Assembly (NCBI GenBank): GCA_030340625.1
Contig: JAOPHQ010002340.1
Span: 10,001-74,000 of the forward strand
Direction: 5' to 3'
DNA from: Merluccius polli
Lineage: Eukaryota > Chordata > Actinopteri > Gadiformes > Merlucciidae
DNA length: 64,000 nt
Both the position numbers and the translations under genes were made by a program. Below, in pieces: positions 46,203 through 58,526 of the stretch; the first letter of the stretch is position 1; every line of letters begins with the position of its first letter. The notes beneath the pieces were generated by a model. It was not told the DNA's origin and did not search any database. It worked only from the letters and a program-made list of their open reading frames with translations.

Positions 46203-47698
46203 AAAGTCTCCCAAGTCTCCACCCACTTCCTCTTCATCCTCCTCCTGGTCGTTCCATCTCGTGTCGACTCCTTCATCCCTGCTGAGCAGAGCGGCTGGCT
46301 GGTTCCCCCCCCCACCCCGCTGCTGCTCACAGAAACGGTGACAGGTAGCTCCTCCCTAATGTAGGAGAAAGGAGAGCGGGATCGACAATAAGCAGGGGTG
46401 GAAGCGGCATTAGCATTTCAACCAGGGTAGCTTGGAGACCTGCTCTGATCTGTGGAGTGAATGTTAATCATCTTCTGTGATAACAAATTTGCATTTTTTT
46501 TCCCCCCCCTTCATTAAGTCATTTTCTGCTCCCCACCTCCATTGCATAGGCAGGAATCAAATTAAAAAACATTCTGGCGAGCTGACTTTGACTGTGCAAC
46601 ACCATATACCTATAGTATTGTGTCTTCGAAGGTCTCAACTGCTGGTCAAATGTTAGTTTGTTGCGATCTCATCAAGACTGAAAGCCTGCGAGACATTAGT
46701 GTATGTGGCGGTGGTCCCAGGACAGGACTACATATTATCTACATTGCTTGATTTGATGTACAACTTTCCCAAACCATTTATTAAGCCCTGTGTTGTTTTT
46801 AAAGAGGGCAGCTACATGTGTAGTTGCTGTGGAACATGACAGAAACGTTAAGAAATATCTGACGTTATGATCATTTATATTTCAGCGTCGAAAGGAAATG
46901 TTGTCTGTTTATCTCTACTCTGTTCTCTATTCGCTGATGCTCTATTCCATGATAAGTGCTGTCGCCAGCTCCAGACCTAGGCTGGGCTAGCTGGCGCTAG
47001 GCCGGGCATTCGAGATGGCCTGTGTAGGCGCTAGGCTAGGTTAGGCTTGCTAGTGCTAGGCTAGGCGATTTTTGGTTTTGCTTTCTTGTTTTTACAGCCG
47101 TCTGGCAGTGTAGCTCCATTTTTTGAAGCCCTGGCGGAAGCGGCTAACATGTAGTTCCTCTGACGGCCTATAGGTGGCTCACGGTGGTCGGACGCAAAAA
47201 GTTGTGATTTCATTCTCGTAATATATAGCCAATACACGTTTGCGTTCGGTTAGAATCGCAGTGGCTTGTTAATCTCCATTTAATGTATTTTGAGAGGTCG
47301 CGTTTGACGGTTTTATTTCATTAAAAAGTAATTAAGGATTGATTATTAATGAGTTTTGGCTGTAGACTACTGCGAGGCGGTAGAAAAGAAGAGGCGGGAA
47401 ACCGAGACCCTCGCGTTTCTTGATGGCTCGTTTCTCACACCCGCTTGGTCGCCTCACGTTGTTCCTAAGCAGAGTATGGTTTATTTTCTTGTGCAAAAGT
47501 GAGAAACAAAATGACCAAAGGGTTAATGACACGGCAATGATTAAAAAAAACGCACGTGTTCTGCCTCAGGGTTTCTTCCTTTCCCCACTGGGTGTTTGCT
47601 GTCAAAAAAATATAATCAAGAGGTAAATAATGGTTGAATTCAAGGCTGCAACACACTGTGTGTGTGTGTGTACATTGAGATATTAGTTAGTTAGTTCT

Positions 47699-48438
47699 CT
47701 GAATAACGTCCATACAGCTGAATAACGTCCATACAGCTGAACAACATCGATACAGCTGAACAACATCGATACAGCTGAACAACATCTATACAGCTGAACA
47801 ACATCCATACAGCTGAACAACATCCATACAGCTGAACAACATCCATACAGCTGAACAACATCCATACAGCTGAACAACATCCATACAGCTGAACAACATC
47901 CATACAGCTGAACAACATCCATACAGCTGAACAACATCTATACAGCTGAACAACATCCATACAGCTGAACAACATCTATACAGCTGAACAACATCCATAC
48001 AGCTGAACGACATCCATACAGCTGAACAACATCTATACAGCTGAACAACATCCATACAGCTGAACGACATCCATACAGCTGAACGACATCTATACAGCTG
48101 AACAACATCTATACAGCTGAACAACATCTATACAGCTGAACAACATCCATACAGCTGAACGACATCCATACAGCTGAACGACATCTATACAGCTGAACGA
48201 CATCTATACAGCTGAACAACATCCATACAGCTGAACAACATCCATACAGCTGAACAACATCCATACAGCTGAACAACATCTATACAGCTGAACAACATCT
48301 ATACAGCTGAACAACATCTATACAGCTGAATAACATCCATACAGCTGAACGACATCTATACAGCTGAACGACATCTATACAGCTGAACGACATCGATACA
48401 GCTGAACAACGTTCATACAGCTTAATAACATCTATACA
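47699..48438. repeat. 19-bp minisatellite, about 39 copies
   Basis: The unit is CTGAACAACATCCATACAG. Variant positions are AAC/AAT, AACA/ACGA and TCCATA/TCTATA/TCGATA, and they are interspersed in runs. Its 19-bp period also opens frames (Cys-Met-Asp-Val-Val-Gln-Leu-Tyr on the minus strand), which are artefacts. Confidence 0.97.
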
Positions 48439-48894
48439 GCTTTATAATGTCTACACAGCACAGGAGAATATTTTTTCTTTGAGTTTTGGCCCCCGGTCTC
48501 TGTGAGCAGGGACTGCTTTTCGTTTTCTGTGCTAAAGAAAATGACTCCACTTTCTCGGTATCCACATGTGTGGTTTGTTGACAGAACAGCTCCATGTATT
48601 GATGTTCCCCTCCACACATCACCTGTAGGCATGCGGTTGTAGCGGGCAGCAAATACCAACAGCCAAATAACCTTGTTATTGCCTGGTCCCTGCGCCCAGC
48701 ATGAGCAAAGTGGATGGATGGTATGCCTTATTTGGCAGCCATTTTGTTCTAAGGCTAACGGCTGTTTGTTGTGGCCTTTTTTTTTCTCACTGACTCAGTG
48801 GATTATAGTTATTTTCTAAGACAAATATGCGCTGTTCTTACATCTGTATGCCGATTTAAGGCTGCCCCATGTGTGTGTGTGTTTATGGCTTAAG

Positions 48895-48896
<2 letters not shown>

Positions 48897-48927
<31 letters not shown>
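48897..48927. repeat. (GT)n microsatellite
   Basis: A pure GT run just after a shorter GT tract. Confidence 0.97.
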
Positions 48928-48928
<1 letters not shown>

Positions 48929-49289
48929 AATAATTCCAGTGTGGTGGAGTAATTGTCAGCTGCAGGCGTGCTGAGTGTTCCCACACGCTGTACTGTGATG
49001 GAGGCAAGGTGAAGTACGGACACATCCTGCACCTCCGCCGAGAGCTGGAGGAGCACAGCTTAACGCGTTAGCGTTAGCTGAACACGTTAGCATTCACTCA
49101 GTTAAATAAACCCCTTCCCACTCCCTCCTTAGGCGTGTGTGCACGCACGCGCGCGTGTGTGTGTATGTGTGTGACAGGTTATTATAGTTTTGCATTTTTC
49201 ATTAGTTTCTATTTAACATTTTCTCTATTTTTTTTTTGTCACACATAGTTTTCAGCGTTATTCTGTTAGTTTCTGTTAATAATAATAAC

Positions 49290-49315
49290 GTGTGTGTGTG
49301 TGTGTGTGTGTGTGT
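49290..49315. repeat. (GT)n microsatellite
   Basis: A pure GT run of about 13 units. Confidence 0.97.
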
Positions 49316-49595
49316 CCACTACTGCAGAAAAGTTGATCACACGGCGTGAGGAACATCGCCTCTTGCTGCTCATTTGTTGTCCCCCTCCAGGTGACGTGCT
49401 CAACATCCTCACCTGGCCCGCCTTTAGCAGGGTGTCCTCCATGTGGGTTTTTATATGGGTTCCTTCATCACGCTCTCCTGTGATTGTTAGCATATTGTGT
49501 GTGTTTTCCAATGAACTGCATCCTATTGCCCCTGGGCAGAACTACAGGCTGTTTTCCTCCTTTCTGGCTCAGTGCTTCTGCGTTGACTCACCTGT

Positions 49596-49627
49596 TCCCT
49601 CCCTCCCTCCCTCCCTCCCTCCCTCCC
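49596..49627. repeat. (CCCT)n microsatellite
   Basis: About eight tandem CCCT units. Confidence 0.95.
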
Positions 49628-50243
49628 GCTCCGAGCACATCGCCCTGCGCTGTAGGATCTCTACTCTGCCTGACATGGTGTTTCACCCGTTTAGGCGTTG
49701 TTTAGCCTGTTGTTTTGCCAATTCACCTGTGCATTTTGAAAACTACAAACAAATGCCATACATTAAAACTGGTGCTGATACACTATGCATATGAGAACAG
49801 CTTAACAAATATAGACTACAGAGGGAATTTAATGAACACTATTTATTTTACTTTACTATCATTTTTTTTCATATTGTGGCAGTGTTGACAATCGGTTTAC
49901 TAATGCAAAATATTCATGGAATGTATTTTCTTTTTCCACATTTCCACAGCAAATACTTAATACTTAAAATACTTTTTCAACTTTCCTTGGATGCGTTCTG
50001 TCATCATGGATTGGTATAGTTTAGGTCTTCATTTTTGATTTTCTTTTCTTTTTTTTCTGCCTTCTCTGATTCTGCTCTCTTTATTTCTCTCTGGCTTCTC
50101 ACTCTCTCTCTCTCACTCGCCGTCTCTCGCCGTCTCTCTTGCCTTTGATCCACCAAAATCCTGTTAAGGCCACTGGCTAGAAGTCAGCTATGGCTGTCAG
50201 CCATAGCACCTCAGGGCTCAGACCCTGGTCCTCTCTCTCTCTC

Positions 50244-50703
50244 TCTCCCTGGTGCCCTGTACCAGTCTCTTTCTCTCTCCCCGGTGCCCTGTACCGGTCC
50301 CTTTCTCTCTCCCTGGTGCCCTGTACCGGTCCCTTTCTCTCTCCCCTGTGCCCTGTACCGGTCTCTTTCTCTCTACCCGGTGCCCTGTACCGGTCCCTTT
50401 CTCTCTCTCCCTGGTGCCCTGTACCGGTCTCTTTCTCTCTCCCCGGTGCCCTGTACCGGTCCCTTTCTCTCTCCCTGGTGCCCTGTACCGGTCTCTTTCT
50501 CTCTCCCTGGTGCCCTGTACCGGTCCCTTTCTCTCTCCATGGTGCCCTGTACCGGTCTCTTTCTCTCTCCCTGGTGCCCTGTACTGGTCCCTTTCTCTCT
50601 CCATGGTGCCCTGTACCGGTCCCTTTCTCTCTCCCTGGTGCCCTGTACCGGTCCCTTTCTCTCTCCCTGGTGCCCTGTACTGGTCCCTTTCTCTCTCCCT
50701 GAA
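50244..50703. repeat. 32-bp minisatellite, about 14 copies
   Basis: The unit is GGTGCCCTGTACCGGTCCCT plus TTCTCTCTCCCT. Units are spaced exactly 32 bp except one with an extra CT. It grows out of a CT-rich tract at about 50220-50250. Confidence 0.97.
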
Positions 50704-51014
50704 CCCAGCTCCGGTGCAGTGACAGGGTGCGTCATCGTGGCTGAAGGTTGGTGGGCTTCAGCTGTGGGGTTTAAACCACAGGCACCGTGTCTCCATGTCT
50801 TAAAAAACAAATGCGGATGGACGGTGTTTCTGAGAGGTGTGTACACATATCTCTCGCTCTCTCTCTCCGCTTTGCTGGGCTATCTAAGCAAGATGACCTC
50901 TTTTTTTATTGGCCCGTGTCCTTGGCGGTGGGGTGTTTAAGATGTGCACAAGTGAGGAAAATAACATGCACTCACGCGTTCACCTTGCGTCGATTTTTGA
51001 AGAGGGGTGTGGTG

Positions 51015-51020
<6 letters not shown>

Positions 51021-51062
<42 letters not shown>
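51021..51062. repeat. (CA)n microsatellite
   Basis: A pure CA run of about 21 units. Confidence 0.97.
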
Positions 51063-51064
<2 letters not shown>

Positions 51065-54000
51065 AGCCATTCAGCACTCCAGGGATCCCAGACAACCTGT
51101 CTTTAGAATGTCATTTGTGATGCGGGAGCCCGGCACACGGCTGCTTTCCAAGCGAGAGGAATGGCCTCGCCACCAAGAGACGGGGGCCCCTGGGAGCCCC
51201 TGGGTCCCCGGTGTCATAAAAGCAAACAACGAGAGAAGCCTGTGAGATGGAAAGAAAGGCAAAGCCGAAAGGCGGCTCATACTGTAATGGACTTTATTCC
51301 CCGTTGCCCAGGGTATTAGGCCGGTACTAAAGAGGGGTCCGGCCATAGAGGCGGCGGAAGTAGAGTCAGGCGTCGCATTGGGACTCTCAAGCTAAGGCCA
51401 TGCTCAAGACAAACTGGAACATTGGCAGAACATGCGGGCTGTGTAGTGGATTGTTTTAGCCTGCGTCCTTTACAGAGAAACAGGACAAAAGCACCAGGAT
51501 TTAAGGAAACCAAGATTGGGGAAACGAGTTCTATTCTGGCTTCGCCGCACATTTTGTCAGAGCCCATTAAAATCCCATGATGTTGAAAGATCAGATGGGC
51601 TTATGAAATTCATCAAATGTGTTTCTGATCTGGTAGATTTGATAACACAGGCTCTCACGAACATGGATCGCTGCTGCTGCTCAACTAAACCCTTCGTTCT
51701 TAGATCTCGGTGACTATTACTTTGTGGCTCGGCTACATGAGACTAATCAGTGGTGAATTGTGCGTATGTACTGTTCAGTGTGACGTGTTGTTTTTTTTCC
51801 CTCTCTTCCATGTGTTAATGGGGCATAGCAATTACTCATGAGATTTCAAGACTCTATTGCTTCAGGCTTTAGAGATGTAGGGCAATGATTCAAAATCCTA
51901 TTGATCTAGGAAGTGATGTTCACATAGCGATCTGTCACTAGGCTTTGTGTTGGATCAGAATGCAAAAATTACTTCTCTCTCTATAATTATAGCCAGGAAA
52001 TGCTCCATTGGCAATATATACAAGTGTTGTAACAACGCGTGTAACCATAATGAATTGTACAATGAAGAGTCCACAGTTGAGTACACAAACCTTTGTAAGT
52101 AATTAGCATGGTTTTCCACGGCTGTCTATAGGCAATGGCAGCATGCTCGCTAAATTCCATGACCACCTCTTCAATTAAATATGTTTATTACTTGCTTACT
52201 GCGGCTGAGAAAAAACAAGCACCAACCATAATTGCCTCCATGGAATCGGCGATGTGCATGTGGTATTAATCTAAACATGAAATACATGTATGAACTCGAA
52301 CTGATGTCTGTCTCCATGGTAACGGACAGGCTCCATTGTGTCCATGTCCACAAGGACCTGCCAGCAAGAGAGTAGATTCACATTTTTACACTCTCCAAAT
52401 ACATTAACAGAGAACATGTTGAATACTTGGACTGGACAATTGAAGTTGAATGATTGTGGTCATTGTAAATGAATCACTGTTGTGTTGATAAATCTATATT
52501 TGCACAGGCATTGCTTTACAGGAAAACATTGAAAATTATTGTAACAAGATATTTGCATACAATGAAATGAGTGTCGATATTGTGTTCAAATTTGTTGACA
52601 TCTGCGTTGAACTGTGATCTCAGCTCCTATTAAGTGTTAACTTAGTGAACGTCCTTCAATTAATTAAATAACATTAAATCTCAGTTATTTCTATCAATGT
52701 GTTTGTTGACAGCGGCTGTGGTTCAGTGAAGCGATAATGAAACAATAATATCTAATCATAGCAAACCATTTCACCTGTAGTGTGGTGGTTGTCGCGCCTG
52801 TGTTTCCCCTTCAGGCCAACACAATATAATACATGCAGTTGAAATGATGATGCTTTGCACTCGCTCATCTTCCATTAAAAAGGACACTACCCAGAAAACA
52901 ATATATTTATCAATCCCCGACCCCGCAAAGTTTAAGAAGCTAGAAGGTTGGACTCTATTCCATTCATAGACAATGAGGCACCAAAAGCTTTTTGTCATTT
53001 ATGATTAAAATAAGCAGGAATAAATCATGACATAATATAACGTACTTGTGCTGCATAATCCAAACCCCCCCCAAACAATATTACATAAACATATTGCTTC
53101 ATAAATCGCAGATACTGAATTAACAGACAATCTTGGTTGTATTAGAGTAGTCATGGTTCTCAGTCCAAATTGATTACTTATGGAATGTAGGCTTTACAGA
53201 ACGTCAAAGTAACATGCAAGTCAGTCAGCAAGAAAACAATATAAATGGAAAACCAGTAGCTTCTTACCCCCATAGTCTTGTAATATGAAGGGACAATAGG
53301 ATTTAGTAAGTGAGTGTTTCACTCATCAGGTTGTTATAATTGTAGTTATTGGTTTTCTTCCATCTTACTACAGATACTTTGCTTTGTTTGTTGTCTTTTA
53401 TCAAACATTAAGTTCACAATGCTCAAGCAAACTCGATAACTTGTGTCAGACACTAATGAGCATTAGTCCTGCAAAATACAAATAATCTATTGTGTGTGTC
53501 ACCAAAAGTGCCTACTGTACAACCACCAAGTCAATGGACAAATGGGCGGTATACAGCGTCGCTCCTACCCCTCTCCTGAAGGTTAATTTGAGAAAGTGAA
53601 GAATGGTCCAGCGAGGTGCTATGGAACTGATGACTTGTCAGGTTGATCTGCCCTTCAGGGAGATAATGTCTTGTCTCTCTCGCTCTGCACGTCACCGCAG
53701 AGGACGGTGCCGGCGCATGCCTATACAGACTCATTTTCTGTAGCGTCATCAATAGACGGCACTATTACTTAACCAGGACATAAAGACTGTGTGGTTAATG
53801 TATTAATCTCGCCTCAGCGCCAGGTCGCTGGCGCCGCTTACCTCCCCCAGAACACACAATGCCCCCCTGCTGATTCCCGGATACGCCCATGCACGCTCAC
53901 AAAAGCTACAGTCCCACGTGCACATCGGATGGAGTAGTCCCTCGTCTGCCATTCCTCATCCGAGGGAAATCGATAGAGGATCTGGGATCGGCACTGGGGC

Positions 54001-54237
54001 TAATTGAGCTCTCCTCTCTGCTCTTCTTGCTGCCAGGAGTGTTTTGTCATCGCAGCACCTGGTTCACACCCAGGGGGCCAGGGGGAGCCAGCCAGCCAGA
54101 GATCAGAGGGCGGTCGGTGGGGGGTGGGGCATGTCTATGGATGGTGCGTGTATGGAGATGGGTGGGTGCTAATGTTTTTTTACATGTTCCTCATGATGGA
54201 AGATCTTGGAGTGCTTGTTGGAGAGCATGCAGGTTCA

Positions 54238-54253
54238 CTATCCACAAGTTTCC
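54238..54253 (+). repeat. Left terminal inverted repeat of the two-gene transposon
   Basis: CTATCCACAAGTTTCC pairs with the right end at 58527-58542 with one mismatch (A/G at position 10). Confidence 0.85.
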
Positions 54254-54345
54254 GCCGCCCCGTGATGCTTTGCGCGAATTGTGGGTGAAACGTCCGGTTA
54301 CTATGTAAACAATCGCTGCCTGTCATTCATTCACTCGTTAAAACA

Positions 54346-56370
54346 ATGTGGGAACACAACCTCACCGACTTAAAAAACGGCAACATTATTATACCTTTGC
54401 CCTCCGCAGTAACTGGATGGGAGGACGAAGTAAAAAAATGGCCTAGGATAACCTACAGCAGCATTTTTTCGTACTTTGTAGAGTCCGTAGCTTGTGATGG
54501 TAATGCATTGACGAACCTAAAAAGCTCCGAAGCTTACCAATATTTACACAGCGAGAAAGTCGGCCGAGTGTGGCTAAAAGAGATCACAGACGAGCTGATT
54601 TACTTGAAAGCTGATATAGAGCCAAGTCAGAGAATTAAGATAGCACATCATAAGGCCTGGGTATTGCTATCAAAGACAGGAGTGATACAGACAGCAGGCT
54701 GTTCGTGTATAGCGGGGCCAGGACGCTCCTGTAGTCATGCAGCAGCAATATTGTGGAAGGTCAGTAGTAATGATAGTGCTAACGAGAGTAACATCAGAGA
54801 GGGTTGAGGGAGGAGTAGACTATGATCTTTGGTAACATGATCTTGAAAATGTGTAAAAGTGTCAGGTTGTAAACGCCAAAAAGTCTACTGTAACAAGGGG
54901 ATGTTTGTTTCCATTTCTCATGTGATGTATTATGACAGTCTCTTGCTAGCTTTAAGCTAGTGTCTCAAGCTCTGCCTTCCTACCCAACTAGACCTAGATA
55001 AGTAAAAAGAACCCACAAGGTGACATTACAACACCACATATGTGCCATGACAACTAAGATATTTTGGTGACCATTTGGTGAAATACTACATGATTTTGAG
55101 ACACTAGCTAAAAGACTACTTAAAGCATAGATGTTGGTTTAGCATGTGATAAGAACATGTGAAACCATTCCTTCTTGTAGGTTGAGAATGCAGTTAGGCA
55201 AGGTGTGACAGGGACAGCATGTACTGATGTGCAAAGGAAGTGGAATACTGGTGCAAAGAAGAATGTTGGTCTGGTAAAGGCAAAGCATATTAATTTTAGG
55301 CGCCACAGACCCCAGGACACATATCCCCATCCATCAAGGCAAGAACAAAACAATTCCACACCCTCTCCCCGACTCTTCAGATACCACGAGGATTTTAAAA
55401 CATACGTAAACTCCTCAGTAATGGCCCCACTCTATCAGCTGCAAACTAATGGTCTTATCCAGCTTGCTTACAGAGCAGATGTAGAGAACAGCAAAGAGCC
55501 AAACCAAGAATTATTAATTGAGAATCATACTGATCATAGCACACGTCTGACATGTAGGAAGTGTTCAGTTGTTTTACCAATCCTACATTGCTTTGTCCCC
55601 CAATCAAATGTCTTCATTGGAAATAGACACAAAGACCCAGAGTAGGTCACAGGTGTGGCATGATGCTAGGAGACTGCGTCTCACTGCAAGCACAGTGAAA
55701 CGAGTCCCCAAACGACACACCACAGACCCCACAAAATTTCTCAATGAGCATGTGTATCCCACCTTTACCGGGAATGCAGCCACGAAATATGGATCTGACA
55801 ATGAAGTCAGGGTCATCACACTCCTTGAGAGCAGAGGGCATGCCGTGCAGAACAAAGGCCTTGTGGTGCATCCCCCCTGGTTGGCAGCCAGTCCAGATGG
55901 GATCCTTGACGATGTCTCTCAAAGAATTTCTCACCCGGCCAAACGGTGACATCAAAATCTTGGATGATGGAAAGTACTTAATTTGTCCAAATGGAAGAGC
56001 TGGCTACTACCTTCAAGTAAGCAGGGTTGTTTTGAAGGGCAATAAATACTAGCTGAATTAGCCTATTACAAGATATGAACAATATAATGTGAAGCAATAT
56101 TCATAATTTGGTGCCAATTTAATGTATTTTCTATTATTTCAGACACAAGTGACTATGATGTGCCTGGGTCTACAGAGCTGCAAACTGGTTATCTGGACTC
56201 CAAATGCACATTTAGAATTGGACATTCCATTTGACAAAGATTACACTGACAAACAAGTAGAGCAACTGGAACAATTTTATTTTCTACATATGCTTCCCAG
56301 GTTGGCTGATGATTTTGGAGGAAAGAAACTACATCTCTGCCCCAAGTACCTCGAACTGTTTTATGATTAA
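54346..56370 (+). pseudogene. Transposon accessory protein: SWIM zinc finger + YqaJ-type nuclease, broken
   Basis: Exon A, 54346-54759 (MWEHNLTDLKNGN...), ends in a SWIM zinc finger, C-S-C-x7-C-S-H (GCSCIAGPGRSCSH). It splices AAG|GTCAGT to an acceptor at 55180. Exon B, 55181 to about 55600, continues VENAVRQGVTGTACTDVQRK.... A frame shift between about 55551 and 55640 leads into the YqaJ-like nuclease fold: QVWHDARRLRLTAS, YGSDNEVRVI, and WLAASPDGI with the catalytic-type Asp. The text then jumps into another frame (LKEFLTRPNGDIKILDDGKY), skipping the E-x-K strand. The exon ends at 56016 and splices to 56143 (TQVTMMCLGLQSCKLVIWTP, ending YLELFYD). The family (phage-recombinase-like PD-(D/E)XK nucleases) is clear. 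Its role in transposition is not established as far as I know. Confidence 0.85.
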
Positions 56371-56487
56371 CACACATACTGTATCAGTTGGCAATGTAAG
56401 TCTCACTCTGTGAGATGTAAACATAAGAAAACAATGTTTTAAATACATTTGTAGTATAAATAAAACTATACAAGATTATGTAAGACA

Positions 56488-58394
56488 TTACTTGCTGGAG
56501 ATAAGATCTCCTCTCAGATTTACAAGAGCTGCACATATCTGAAGTATTTTATCCATTTTAGGAACTAAGCTTATTGGCACGGTTTGTGACAGGATCTTGT
56601 ACACTTTGAGACGCCTTATAGCCCGTTCCACATGAATGCGTACATTTGCTATCCGTCTCATCTGAGTCACTTGTTCATTAGTTAGCTGGCTGTGTTTGCG
56701 TGTAAACGCAGGTATGACTAGCCTTACCCTCCTCTCCTCCACAAGATCTCTAATTGTGAACCCACGGTCCCCCATGACCACATCATCTGGACGTAAACAA
56801 TCAAGAAACCCTGAATTCTGTGTAATATACCTGTCACTACACTTCCCACCAAAGGCCTCTGAAATAAACATGATCATCCCTCATGGAGCAATGGCAACAA
56901 GGTACTTCACAGTGTTACTTGCATAGTAATGGCTGTAAGACTCTGAGCGCGAGTCTAAGTTTTTGGCTTTTTGCAGAACACTCTCTGTGCAGTCAATGAT
57001 ACAAGTTAAATCACTGAAATGTTGCAGAAAAACCTTTGGCATAGTTGCTTTAATTGTGTCACAGGGCAGCCATGGAATGAGGTCCTTGGTGTGCTCAGCA
57101 AGAACATCTACCCAATGCGTAACTGTTTTACTGACCTGACTGGCTGATCTTTTAAAGCGCCTCACTAAATCAGCTGCAACAAAGTTATGTCTGAGCTTCA
57201 TGAGTGTCAGCAAAACTTGATCTTGAGCTGGCATTGTTGAAGACTGGGGCGCAAATCCTTGTAGACAGGAGACAAGAGTGGTGAACACTAGTAGAGGAAT
57301 CCCTGTGTACAGCAGACAGTCTTTATCACCTTTCAGTGTATCCTCTGCAATGGACAGTGAGATCTCAGGGGTAGGTGTGGTGGTCATGTGAGGTACAATT
57401 ATGGATCCTTTAGAGTAGGTATGGTCCTCCACAGCTGGATCCATCCACTGTGTTTGGGCATCCTTGAAGGTCCGAGGCTCGAACACCATCACAGCTTGGT
57501 CTACAGGTTAAGATGGAGACATAGATAGATAGATGTACTTTATTTATACCAAGCTGGGAAATTTAAATGTAGCAGCCAGCATAACATTACAAGTAGACAC
57601 AAGACACTAAAATAATAATTCATTAAGGATAAAATAAAAGGATAAAAAAATAAAAGGTATCTATAATACACAATACACAAAAAGATGGAGATAATTGGAT
57701 GCAGGTCTAAACATACGTGTACAGAATAGATCTAGTCAAGGTTTTTAACAGGACACTGACCCATGATAATTTGATCATTTCTAAAGTAAGGATGAAAGTT
57801 AGGATACACAATTGTAAATAGCCACGTCGTAGGTCTAAATCATTATTTCTTAGCCCATGCCATTTAGCACTTTCAAGCTAGCTAATCTACGACCATTTAA
57901 GTATAACGTAAGACATGTTTTTAAGCGCAGAAAATCAAGGATGCCTTTAACACCGAGTATACTGTATATGCTACCGTAATGTTGCATTAAAAAAGCCTTG
58001 CGTCAATACCAAATTTAGCATACCTGTTGTTGCTACTTCAACTTCACTGTTGTCAACACTCATCCTGACGACTCGTTGACGTTTCCTCTCAGAGATAACC
58101 CAGATAAAGCGTGGGGTTAGGGTTTTCTTCTGTTGGCGCTTTGTCCACAAAATGAAACGAACAGACATAGCAACATTTCGGAGGATATTTTAAGTTAAGG
58201 TTTTTCAGCCAACTTCTTTTCTTTTCGTCGTCGTCAATGGGCAGTCGATGGAAGCTGTACCATTTCGGGCACGAACACTCTCCTTTCTTTTTCGGCTTGT
58301 GGTCAAAACACTCCGATTTCAGCCAATTATTAAGTTTCGTCCGGTTATACGTACATCCACGAACGGCACACGTTCCCGAACTTTTTAAAGCCAT
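56488..58394 (-). pseudogene. THAP-domain DDE transposase of the two-gene transposon, broken
   Basis: Exon 1 (58394-58024) starts MALKSSGTCAVRGCTYNR and encodes a THAP C2CH zinc finger: the C-x-V-x-GC start, the SFHRLP segment and a C-x2-H (CSFH) end, then ENPNPTLYLGY. A shift of one base near 58093 is needed to continue into ERKRQRVVRMSVDNSEVEVA. The intron is 58023-57501 (GTATGC...CTGTAG) and exon 2 runs 57500-56488. Exon 2 has the DDE nuclease fold of the Harbinger/Tnp_4 type: first Asp in CIIDCTE, second in VMGDRGF, and the Glu in HVERAIRRLK. A TGA stop at about 56880-56878 (after LVAIAP) separates the first and second catalytic Asp. All three catalytic residues are still present, so the damage looks young. 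Confidence 0.87.
57521..57681 (-). mobile_element. LINE/SINE 3'-end fragment inserted in the transposase intron
   Basis: TAGATAGATAGATGTACTTTATTTATACCAAGCTGGGAAATT is the reverse of a common fish LINE tail. It is flanked by AAGATGGAGA at 57510-57519 and 57682-57691, giving a TSD of about 10-12 bp, so it is a separate retroposition event inside the DNA transposon. Confidence 0.8.
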
Positions 58395-58526
58395 ACTTTT
58401 ATTCAGCGACACTGTGATTTAAGTATGTGAGTCTGCCAGCTGATCAGCTAAAAACACAGCTGAGGCGTCAGGCGCAGTGGGCGGCCGGAAGTGTGGCCCA
58501 CAAACGTTTCCCCAGTAACCACCCCA

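Noticed and set aside
47699..48438. Possible CRISPR-like array of 19-bp repeats
   Set aside because: Units are directly tandem with no unique spacers, and the genome is eukaryotic. The same holds for the 18-, 25-, 32-, 38-, 53- and 63-bp arrays.
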